Shown here piece by piece: positions 57,214 to 64,000 of a stretch of 64,000 nt of DNA; the stretch's first letter is position 1; each line of letters opens with the position of its first letter. The stretch spans positions 62,001-126,000 of the forward strand of contig UQYG01000006.1 in the NCBI GenBank assembly GCA_900545275.1, written 5' to 3'. Both the position numbers and the translations under genes were made by a program. The notes beneath the pieces were generated by a model. The model searched no databases and was not told where the DNA came from. It worked only from the letters and a program-made list of their open reading frames with translations. This DNA is from an uncultured Sutterella sp. GTDB taxonomy: Bacteria; Pseudomonadota; Gammaproteobacteria; Burkholderiales; Burkholderiaceae_F.

Positions 57214-59994
57214 ATGGATGAGATCACTGACAACGATGACGGGTTGACGCCGGAAGCGACCGAGGAGTCGCCTTCGCCCGCCAACGCCATCGCTCGGGAA
57301 CTGCTCCCCGTTTCGCTTGAGACGGAGATGAAGCGCTCCTACCTCGATTACGCCATGAGCGTGATTGTGGGTCGCGCGCTGCCCGATGTCCGCGACGGTT
57401 TGAAACCCGTGCATCGCCGCGTTCTCTACGCGATGCACGAGATCAAGAATACGCACAACAATCCGCACAAGAAGGCGGCCCGCGTCGTGGGGGAAGTGCT
57501 CGGTAAGTACCATCCGCACGGCGACTTGGCGGCCTACATGACGATCGTGCGTCTCGCGCAGAATTTCTCGATGCGCTACCCGCTCGTGGACGGTCAGGGG
57601 AACTTCGGCTCGATTGACGGCGACAATCCCGCCGCCATGCGTTACACCGAAGTCCGCCTCGAAAAGATCGCCTCGACGACGTTGGCCGACATCAATGAGG
57701 AAACGGTCGACTTCACGCCGAACTTCGACAATTCCGAAATGGAGCCCGTGGTGCTCCCGACTCGGCTGCCGCAGCTCCTTGTGAACGGCTCTTCGGGCAT
57801 TGCCGTGGGGATGGCAACGAATATTCCGCCGCACAACGTGCGCGAGACGATCGAAGCCTGCCTCTTCTGCCTGGAACACCCCGACTGCTCGGTGGACGAT
57901 CTCATTCCGCTCATGCCCGCGCCCGACTTTCCGACGGGCGGGATCATCTTCGGGCTTTCTGAAGTGCATCAGGGCTACCGCACGGGGCGCGGCCGCGTCG
58001 TCATCCGCGCCCGCACGCACCTTGAGGAATGGGGAGCCCGCAAGGACCGCACCCGCATCGTCGTCGACGAGATTCCCTACATGATCAACAAGCGTGCGCT
58101 TTACGAGCGCATGCACGAACTCGTGCGCGAAAAGAAGCTCGAGGGCATCTCCGAGATGCGCGACGAGTCGACCGAACAGATCCGCATCTGCATCGACCTC
58201 AAGCAGGGCGCCATGCCCGAGGTGGTTCTCAACAACCTCTACAAGCTCACGGCCATGCAGTCGTCCTTCGGGATGAACATGGTGGCTCTCGTAGACGGGC
58301 AGCCGATGCTTCTCAATCTGAAGGAACTCATCGAACACTTCATCGCGCACCGTCGCGAAGTGGTGACGCGCCGCACGGTCTTCCGCCTCAGGAAGGCCCG
58401 AGAAGCCGGCCACATTCTCGAAGGGCAGGCCGTGGCGTTGGCAAACCTCGACGAATTCATCCGCATCATCCGCGCTTCGAAGACGCCCGAAGAGGCGACG
58501 ACGTCGCTCTACGAACGCGCCTGGCCCGCGGAATTCGCCCGCGAACTCGTCGCCCGGGCGGGAACGCTGGCCGCGCGGCGCTATCCCGACGGCATGGAAT
58601 TCGGCCGCGGTCTGCGCGACGACGGCACCTATCTCCTCACGAAGGTGCAGATCGAAAACATCCTCGCGATGAATCTGCGTCGCCTGACGGGGCTCGAACA
58701 GGAGCGCGTGCGCAACGACTACCACGCGACGATGGACAACATCATCGACCTTCTCGACATCCTGGCTCGCCCCGAACGCGTCAACGCGATCATCGGCGAC
58801 GAGCTGAAGGAAATCAGCGAGGAGTACGGCGACGAACGCCGCTCGACGATCGACGTCCTCGGCGATCCGAACTTCAACGAGCGCGATCTGATTCCGAACC
58901 GCCGCATGGTCGTCACGCTTTCGCGCGACGGTTTCGTCAAGAGCCAGGAAGTGGCCGACTACAACGCGCAGCGCCGCGGCGGCAAGGGTCGCAAGGTGCA
59001 GGAAATGACGCACGACGACGCGGTGGAGGAACTCTTCATTGCGAATTCGCACGACATCATTCTGTGCTTCACGACGGGCGCGAAGGTCTACGCCCTCGAC
59101 GTCTTCCGTTTGCCCGAAGGAAAGTCGAGCGCGCGCGGCCGTCCGATCGTCAATCTTCTTCCGCTTGAGGAAGGGGAGAAAATCAGCTTCATGCTCCCGA
59201 TTCAGGAGTTCACCGACGACCTGCATGTCTTCATGGCGACGAACCAGGGTACGGTCAAGAAAGTGCTCCTCTCGAACTTCCGCGGTAGCCGTCTGAAGAC
59301 GGGCCTGATCGCGACGGTCCTCAACGAGGGCGAATACCTCGTGTCGGTCGCGCTCGCGAAGGAAGAGAGCACCGTCATGCTCGTCAACGACACGGGTATG
59401 TGCATCCGCTTTGCCGATTCCGACGTCCGTTCCATGGGGCGCGTTTCGCACGGTGTGGGCGGCATGCGCCTCCCCGAAGGCTCGGAAATCGTGGCGATGA
59501 TCGTCTCGAACGACGAGAGCCGCAACGTCCTCATCGTGACGGAAAACGGCTACGGCAAGCGCGTGCCGATTTCAGACTTCCGTCTGCAACGGCGAAACGG
59601 CATGGGGCTGCGCGGTATCAAGCCTTCCGAACGAAACGGGCGCATCGTCTCGGCGATTGCCGTGGAGGACTCTGACGACATCATGATCCTCTCGACGGTT
59701 GGCAAGGTCATCCGCACGCGCGCTTCCGAAGTGCCCGTATACAGCCGCTTTGCCAAGGGCGTGCGTCTCCTGCGCGTCGAGGACGGTGAAAAGCTCGTCT
59801 CGCTGCGACGGGTCGAACGCACGGCCGACGAAGCCGACGAGGACGATTACGAGCGGCTCGATCTGGACGCGGCCGAACTCGAGGCCGTCCGTCACGAAGA
59901 GGCCGAGGATCCGACGCCGGAAGACCCCGTCGAAGACGATGTTCCGGAGGACGCCGCCGAAGAGGCTGTTGCCGAGGACGCGTCCAGGGACTGA
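57214..59994 (+). CDS. gyrA: DNA gyrase subunit A
   Basis: 926 residues from the ATG at 57214; an extension to 57064 is not conserved. Breakage-reunion domain with catalytic Tyr144 in '[14 protein letters not shown]', then a six-bladed C-terminal domain with the GyrA box 'QRRGGKGRK', which wraps DNA for supercoiling. An N-terminal acidic extension of about 20 residues and a long acidic tail are present. In the quinolone pocket the segment reads '[17 protein letters not shown]': the positions equal to E. coli Ser83 and Asp87 are Leu105 and Met109, both expected to weaken the Mg2+–water bridge to quinolones. Confidence 0.98.
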   Translation: MDEITDNDDGLTPEATEESPSPANAIARELLPVSLETEMKRSYLDYAMSVIVGRALPDVRDGLKPVHRRVLYAMHEIKNTHNNPHKKAARVVGEVLGKYHPHGDLAAYMTIVRLAQNFSMRYPLVDGQGNFGSIDGDNPAAMRYTEVRLEKIASTTLADINEETVDFTPNFDNSEMEPVVLPTRLPQLLVNGSSGIAVGMATNIPPHNVRETIEACLFCLEHPDCSVDDLIPLMPAPDFPTGGIIFGLSEVHQGYRTGRGRVVIRARTHLEEWGARKDRTRIVVDEIPYMINKRALYERMHELVREKKLEGISEMRDESTEQIRICIDLKQGAMPEVVLNNLYKLTAMQSSFGMNMVALVDGQPMLLNLKELIEHFIAHRREVVTRRTVFRLRKAREAGHILEGQAVALANLDEFIRIIRASKTPEEATTSLYERAWPAEFARELVARAGTLAARRYPDGMEFGRGLRDDGTYLLTKVQIENILAMNLRRLTGLEQERVRNDYHATMDNIIDLLDILARPERVNAIIGDELKEISEEYGDERRSTIDVLGDPNFNERDLIPNRRMVVTLSRDGFVKSQEVADYNAQRRGGKGRKVQEMTHDDAVEELFIANSHDIILCFTTGAKVYALDVFRLPEGKSSARGRPIVNLLPLEEGEKISFMLPIQEFTDDLHVFMATNQGTVKKVLLSNFRGSRLKTGLIATVLNEGEYLVSVALAKEESTVMLVNDTGMCIRFADSDVRSMGRVSHGVGGMRLPEGSEIVAMIVSNDESRNVLIVTENGYGKRVPISDFRLQRRNGMGLRGIKPSERNGRIVSAIAVEDSDDIMILSTVGKVIRTRASEVPVYSRFAKGVRLLRVEDGEKLVSLRRVERTADEADEDDYERLDLDAAELEAVRHEEAEDPTPEDPVEDDVPEDAAEEAVAEDASRD

Positions 59995-60017
59995 CGAACT
60001 TCTCGGAAGTCTTGGTG

Positions 60018-60046
60018 GAAACGGACACGTTCGACGTGTCCGTTTC
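60018..60046 (+). other. Perfect 13-base hairpin between gyrA and serC
   Basis: GAAACGGACACGT (60018–60030), loop TCG, ACGTGTCCGTTTC (60034–60046). No T-run follows; the serC ribosome-binding region begins just after. Likely an mRNA processing or stability element. Confidence 0.6.
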
Positions 60047-60065
60047 TGCTGAGGAAAAGGAAGAA

Positions 60066-61130
60066 ATGCCGCAGATTTGGAATTTTTCCGCGGGCCCCGG
60101 AATGCTTCCCCGTCCTGTGCTCGAAGCCGTGCAGAGGGAGTTTCTCGACTACCGCGGACTTGGCGCCTCGATCGTGGAGATGTCGCACCGCACGCACGCC
60201 GTCGAAGCGATCGTCGAATCCCTGACCGACGGTCTCCGCGGGCTCCTTGCGATTCCCGAGGATTTTGAGATCTTCTTTACGCAGGGCGGAGGCCGTACGC
60301 AGTTCGCGATGGTGCCCGCAAACCTCCTTCGGGGTAAAACGGGCGCTTATCTCGTCACGGGGCTCTGGAGTGCGGCGGCGCTCGAAGAAGCGCGCCGCAT
60401 CGGCCGCGCTGAAGCGGTCGTTCGCACGGAGGGCGACGTTCCTGACGCCACGGAGTGCGACTGGCCTGATGCCGCCGCCTATGTCTATTACTGCGACAAT
60501 GAAACGGTGCACGGCGTCGAATTTTCTGCGCCTCCTATGGCGCCCGAGGGCGTCCCGCTTGTCGCCGACATGTCGAGCAACTTCCTCACCCGCCCGATCG
60601 ACTGGTCGCGCCACGGCGTCGTCTGGGCGGCGGCGCAGAAGAATTTCGCGCCCGCGGGCCTCACCGTCGTCATTGCGAGGCGTGATCTTTTGGGGGGGCT
60701 CCTTGCACACATGCCCTCGATGTTCGACTGGGCGCTCTACGCCCGCGAAAAGAGCATGCCCAACACTCCGCCCGTCTTTCAGCTCTACATCGCCGATCTC
60801 GTGGCGAAGTGGGTGCGCTCTGAGGGCGGCGTTGAAGAGATGCACCGCCGTGCGCTCGAACGCTCTTCGCTTCTTTACGAAGCGCTCGACGCTCGTCCCG
60901 ATCTCTACGTCACGAACGTGGCCCGACGGGCCCGCAGCCGCGTGAACGTGCCCTTTGCGCTCAGGAATCCAGACGATCTCGCCGACTTCATTGCGGCGGG
61001 CGAACGCGAGGGCTTCCGACAGTTCACGGGCCACGCGAGCGTGGGCGGACTCCGCGTGTCGCTCTACAACGCCATGCCGCTCGAAGGCCCGCGGCGCTTT
61101 GCCGAATTTTTGCGCGCCCGGCGTCCGTGA
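60066..61130 (+). CDS. serC: Phosphoserine aminotransferase
   Basis: 354 residues from the ATG at 60066, with GAGGAAAAGG upstream; the in-frame opening at 60012 spans the hairpin. PLP enzyme with Lys192 in 'AAAQKNFAPAGLTVV', 'NFSAGPGMLP' at the start, 'ADMSSNFLTRPID' and the C-terminal 'GHASVGGLRVSLYNAMP'. Makes phosphoserine, and 4-phosphohydroxythreonine for pyridoxal phosphate. Normally followed by pheA–hisC–tyrA–aroA; here cmk follows after 50 bases. Confidence 0.95.
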   Translation: MPQIWNFSAGPGMLPRPVLEAVQREFLDYRGLGASIVEMSHRTHAVEAIVESLTDGLRGLLAIPEDFEIFFTQGGGRTQFAMVPANLLRGKTGAYLVTGLWSAAALEEARRIGRAEAVVRTEGDVPDATECDWPDAAAYVYYCDNETVHGVEFSAPPMAPEGVPLVADMSSNFLTRPIDWSRHGVVWAAAQKNFAPAGLTVVIARRDLLGGLLAHMPSMFDWALYAREKSMPNTPPVFQLYIADLVAKWVRSEGGVEEMHRRALERSSLLYEALDARPDLYVTNVARRARSRVNVPFALRNPDDLADFIAAGEREGFRQFTGHASVGGLRVSLYNAMPLEGPRRFAEFLRARRP

Positions 61131-61180
61131 GGACATCCCGTGCGGCAACGAAACGAATCCCTTCAACAAAGGAGACAAGC

Positions 61181-61843
61181 ATGGAACAATCCGTCCGCGT
61201 CATTACGATCGACGGTCCCGCCGCAAGCGGCAAGGGTACCGTGGCCGAACGCATCGCGCACGAACTCGGATTTCACTATCTCGACAGCGGGGCGCTTTAT
61301 CGCCTCGCCACCTACCGCGCTCTGAAGCTCGGGACGCCGTTGGACGACGCCGAGGCGCTCGAACGCGTGGCGAGTGCGATGGCGCCCGTTTTTGAAAAGG
61401 GGCGCATTCTCCTCGACGGCGAAGACGTGACGCTGCGCATCCGCACCGAGGAGGTGAGCCGCGCAACAAGCCGCGTCGCCGCGGTTCCGGGGGTGCGCAA
61501 GGCGCTTTTCGACCTGCAGCGCCGTGCCGCGAAGGCCCCCGGACTCGTCGCCGACGGACGCGACATGGGGACGGTCGTCTTCCCCGAGGCCGACCTCAAG
61601 ATTTTCCTGACGGCTTCGGCGCGCGTACGCGCCGAGCGACGCGCTCTGCAGCTCGAGGCTCGGGGCGAAGTTGCCGACCGCGAAGCGCTCACGCGTGACC
61701 TTGAAGAGCGTGACCGACGGGACCGCGAACGCACTGAAGCGCCGCTCAAGCCCGCAGCCGACGCGAAGCTTCTCGACACTTCGGCGCTCGGTATCGAGGA
61801 GGTCGTCAAAAAACTCCTCGATTGGTGGAATGAAGCACGATAA
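61181..61843 (+). CDS. cmk: Cytidylate kinase
   Basis: 220 residues from the ATG at 61181 with AAAGGAG upstream. P-loop GPAASGKGT at 12–20, 'YLDSGALYR' CMP site, 'VADGRDMGTVVFPEADLKIFLTA' with the conserved Arg-Asp, and a lid near 'RRDRERTEAPLKPAADA'. Phosphorylates CMP and dCMP. A nested hairpin follows before rpsA. Confidence 0.96.
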   Translation: MEQSVRVITIDGPAASGKGTVAERIAHELGFHYLDSGALYRLATYRALKLGTPLDDAEALERVASAMAPVFEKGRILLDGEDVTLRIRTEEVSRATSRVAAVPGVRKALFDLQRRAAKAPGLVADGRDMGTVVFPEADLKIFLTASARVRAERRALQLEARGEVADREALTRDLEERDRRDRERTEAPLKPAADAKLLDTSALGIEEVVKKLLDWWNEAR

Positions 61844-61859
61844 AGTGCAGTACAATCAC

Positions 61860-61910
61860 AAACTTCCGTGCATCGTGACTTGTCACGGACGCGGAAGTTT
61901 TCTTTTTTCT
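61860..61910 (+). terminator. Nested hairpin with T-run between cmk and rpsA
   Basis: Outer AAACTTCCG/CGGAAGTTT (61860–61868 with 61892–61900) encloses an inner CGTGAC/GTCACG hairpin (61874–61879 with 61882–61887), then TTCTTTTTTC. It has terminator features, but a –10-like TACAAT at 61851–61856 just upstream suggests it could instead be the rpsA leader. Confidence 0.6.
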
Positions 61911-61962
61911 TTGTCTAACTCCGCCCAAGGGATTGTCCCGCGGGTGTGTATACCAACAACTC

Positions 61963-63663
61963 ATGTCCATCAACGAAACCAATAAGCCCGCCGAATCCTT
62001 CGCCGAGCTGCTCGAAGAAAGTTTTGCCCGTCACGAAATGCGTCAGGGCGAAGTCGTCACCGCCGAAGTGATCCGCGTGGATTACAACTTCGTCGTCGTC
62101 AACGCCGGCCTCAAGAGCGAAGCCTACGTGCCCATCGAAGAATTCAAGGATGACCGCGGTGAAGTGACCGTCCAGCCGGGCGACTTCGTTTCCGTCGCCA
62201 TTGAATCCGTCGAAAACGGCTACGGCGACACCATCCTCAGCCGCGACAAGGCCAAGCGCCTCGCCGCCTGGATGAACCTCGAACAGGCTCTCGAAAGCGG
62301 TGAACTCGTCACCGGTACGGTTACGGGCAAGGTTAAGGGCGGTCTCACCGTCATGACCAACGGCATTCGTGCCTTCCTCCCGGGTTCGCTCGTCGATACG
62401 CGCCCCGTCAAGGACACGACCCCGTACGAAGGCAAGACCTTCGAATTTAAGGTCATCAAGCTCGACCGCAAGCGCAACAACGTCGTCGTTTCGCGCCGTG
62501 CCGTCGTCGAAGCCAACATGGGCGAAGAACGCGCCAAGCTGCTCGAAACGCTCAAGGAAGGCGCCATCGTCAAGGGCATCGTCAAGAACATCACTGACTA
62601 CGGTGCCTTCGTCGACCTCGGCGGCATCGACGGTCTTCTCCACATCACCGACCTCGCCTGGCGCCGCGTTCGTCACCCGAGCGAAGTCGTCACGGTCGGT
62701 CAGGAACTTGAAGCCAAGGTTCTCAAGTTCGACCAGGAAAAGAACCGCGTTTCGCTCGGTCTCAAGCAGCTCGGCGAAGATCCGTGGATCGGCATCTCCC
62801 GCCGCTATCCGCAGGGTACCCGCCTCTTCGGCAAGGTCACGAACATCACCGACTACGGTGCTTTCGTGGAAATCGAAGCCGGCATCGAAGGCCTCGTGCA
62901 CGTCTCCGAAATGGATTGGACGAACAAGAACGTCGATCCGCGCAAGGTTGTGACGCTCGGCGAAGAAGTCGAAGTCATGGTCCTCGACATCGACGAAGAA
63001 CGTCGCCGCATCTCGCTCGGCATGAAGCAGTGCAAGGCCAATCCGTGGGAAGAATTCGCCCAGACCCACAAGAAGGGCGACAAGGTCTCCGGCCTCATCA
63101 AGTCGATCACCGACTTCGGCGTCTTCATCGGCCTGCCCGGCGGCATCGACGGTCTCGTTCACCTTTCGGACCTCTCCTGGAACGAATCCGGTGAAGAAGC
63201 CGTTCGCAAGTACAAGAAGGGCGACGAACTCGAAGCCGTCGTTCTCGCCATCGACACCGACCGTGAACGCATTTCGCTCGGCATCAAGCAGATGGGCGGC
63301 GATCCGTTCAGCAACTTCACGAGCACCCACGAAAAGGGTTCGCTGGTGAAGGGTACGGTCAAGTCCGTCGAAGCCAAGGGCGCCGTGATCGACCTCGGCG
63401 ATGACGTCGAAGGTTACCTGCGCGCTTCCGAAATTGCCGCCGAACGCGTGGAAGACGCGACGACGCGTCTCTCCGTGGGCGACGAAGTCGAAGCGCTCAT
63501 CACGAACATCGACCGCAAGGCCCGCAGCATCCAGCTCTCCATCAAGGCCAAGGATGCCGCCGAAGCCCGTGACGCGCTCGATCGCCTGAACGCCGATGCC
63601 GCTGCCGCCACCGGCACGACGAACCTCGGCGCTCTCCTCAAGGCCAAGCTCGAACAGAAGTAA
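61963..63663 (+). CDS. rpsA: 30S ribosomal protein S1
   Basis: 566 residues from the ATG at 61963; the frame opens at 61933. Six S1 (OB-fold) domains, the typical full proteobacterial set, with repeated '[17 protein letters not shown]', '[18 protein letters not shown]' and '[18 protein letters not shown]' blocks. The first two domains bind the ribosome, the others mRNA. No clear Shine-Dalgarno precedes the ATG, as in E. coli rpsA, which is regulated translationally by S1 itself. Confidence 0.98.
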   Translation: MSINETNKPAESFAELLEESFARHEMRQGEVVTAEVIRVDYNFVVVNAGLKSEAYVPIEEFKDDRGEVTVQPGDFVSVAIESVENGYGDTILSRDKAKRLAAWMNLEQALESGELVTGTVTGKVKGGLTVMTNGIRAFLPGSLVDTRPVKDTTPYEGKTFEFKVIKLDRKRNNVVVSRRAVVEANMGEERAKLLETLKEGAIVKGIVKNITDYGAFVDLGGIDGLLHITDLAWRRVRHPSEVVTVGQELEAKVLKFDQEKNRVSLGLKQLGEDPWIGISRRYPQGTRLFGKVTNITDYGAFVEIEAGIEGLVHVSEMDWTNKNVDPRKVVTLGEEVEVMVLDIDEERRRISLGMKQCKANPWEEFAQTHKKGDKVSGLIKSITDFGVFIGLPGGIDGLVHLSDLSWNESGEEAVRKYKKGDELEAVVLAIDTDRERISLGIKQMGGDPFSNFTSTHEKGSLVKGTVKSVEAKGAVIDLGDDVEGYLRASEIAAERVEDATTRLSVGDEVEALITNIDRKARSIQLSIKAKDAAEARDALDRLNADAAAATGTTNLGALLKAKLEQK

Positions 63664-63690
63664 TTCCGTTAGCTCGGTAGGAGGCGTGCC

Positions 63691-64000
63691 ATGGCTGATA
63701 CCATGACCAAGTCCGAACTGAGCGACGAGCTTTGTGAGCGCCTGCGCGCCGAATCCGGCGAGACGAAGTACCCTCTGCGTCTTTGTCTCGCCGCCACTCG
63801 AATCATCACCGACCGACTCGTCGAAGTCCTTGGACAAGGCAATCCGGTCGAGATCCGAGGATTCGGGCGTTTTGCGCATCGCTACCGTCGTGCGCGTCAC
63901 ACGCGCAACCCCATCGTCGGAGATTTCATCGATCTCGACGAACGCGTGACGGTTTGTTTCCGACCCGGAAAGAAACTGCGCGAACGGGTGGATGACGGTA
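63691..64000 (+). CDS. ihfB: Integration host factor subunit beta, 3' end outside window
   Basis: 103 residues visible, from the ATG at 63691 with GTAGGAGGCG upstream, open to the right edge. 'MTKSEL' occurs at residues 5–10, then 'VEIRGFGRFAHRYRRARHTRNP' region and 'CFRPGKKLRERV', matching the IHF/HU β-arm and C-terminal helix. The middle is diverged from E. coli IhfB, with 'RLCLAATRIITDRLVEVLGQG' in place of the usual Glu-rich helix. Sits after rpsA as in most betaproteobacteria. Confidence 0.9.
   Translation, partial: MADTMTKSELSDELCERLRAESGETKYPLRLCLAATRIITDRLVEVLGQGNPVEIRGFGRFAHRYRRARHTRNPIVGDFIDLDERVTVCFRPGKKLRERVDDG

Noticed and set aside
56938..59451. A minus-strand frame open for about 838 codons opposite gyrA, continuous with the MtaD-like gene
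   Set aside because: It mirrors gyrA codon structure in a GC-rich genome, shows no domain, and conserved amidohydrolase sequence begins only at 56937, which has its own promoter-like element.
61915..63900. 661-codon open frame antisense to rpsA
   Set aside because: Phase-locked shadow of the S1 repeats; its own repeats only echo the rpsA repeats, and no start signal is present.

Overview
The window is GC-rich, densely coded chromosome with short intergenic gaps. Gene content and order point to a betaproteobacterium of the order Burkholderiales. Supporting clusters are secA–mutT–yacG–zapD–coaE, ispB–rplU–rpmA–obgE–proB, ybgC–tolQRA, ffh–ypjD–PP0621-like–ampD, accBC–prmA, and ompA–gph / gyrA–serC–cmk–rpsA–ihfB. 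Several clusters lack members usually present in free-living Burkholderiales (functional argJ, the pheA–hisC–tyrA–aroA block, ubiG, tolB–pal). That fits a host-associated, reduced lineage such as Sutterellaceae; this placement is inference. No insertion sequence, prophage, integron or CRISPR array was seen, and no stretch over 300 bases lacks a gene.

Layout. 1–6.4 kb: a partial DciA-type helicase-loader gene (minus), a GDPD-like membrane-anchored protein, secA, an ArgJ-derived protein that appears to have lost its catalytic threonine, and mutT with a shrunken ThiE-like tail. 6.4–12.5 kb: a phosphate regulon, pstSCAB–phoU–phoB–phoR, behind a four-repeat PhoB box. 12.5–15.4 kb (minus): yacG, zapD, coaE, tRNA-Pro(CGG), ispB. 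15.7–20.5 kb: rplU, rpmA, obgE, proB, proS. 20.6–23.5 kb (minus): tolA, tolR, tolQ, ybgC. 23.6–28.1 kb: an orphan multi-pass membrane protein, then ruvB, ruvA, ruvC and ffh on the minus strand. 28.3–30.6 kb: ypjD-like, PP0621-like, ampD, yggT. 30.7–36.1 kb (minus): PfkB kinase, zinc-ribbon/DUF3426 protein, prmA, accC, accB and an mpl-linked protein. 36.3–40.2 kb: mpl, a YqiA-like esterase, an RNB exoribonuclease. 40.4–45.1 kb: EamA transporter, mgtE, KTSC protein, lytic transglycosylase, rsmE. 45.2–53.4 kb: tkt, gap, pgk, pepT and a polar amino-acid (probably cystine) ABC transporter. 53.4–57 kb (minus): tmRNA, gph, ompA, an MtaD-like deaminase. 57.2–64 kb: gyrA, serC, cmk, rpsA and the start of ihfB.

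How it fits together. Most genes are housekeeping: protein export, cell-envelope integrity and murein recycling (Tol, Mpl, AmpD, transglycosylase), division and topology control (ZapD, YacG, GyrA), recombination (RuvABC), translation (L21, L27, S1, ProRS, tmRNA, ObgE, PrmA, RsmE), fatty-acid initiation (AccBC) and central carbon (Tkt, Gap, Pgk). The notable signals are divergent or eroded members inside conserved neighbourhoods: the ArgJ-derived protein, the MutT tail, GyrA with Leu and Met at the two quinolone hot spots, and a GAPDH without the NAD-selective aspartate. Promoters are often extended –10 (TGnTAnnnT) elements without a recognisable –35 box. I could not run database searches; family assignments rest on motifs, length and gene order read directly.
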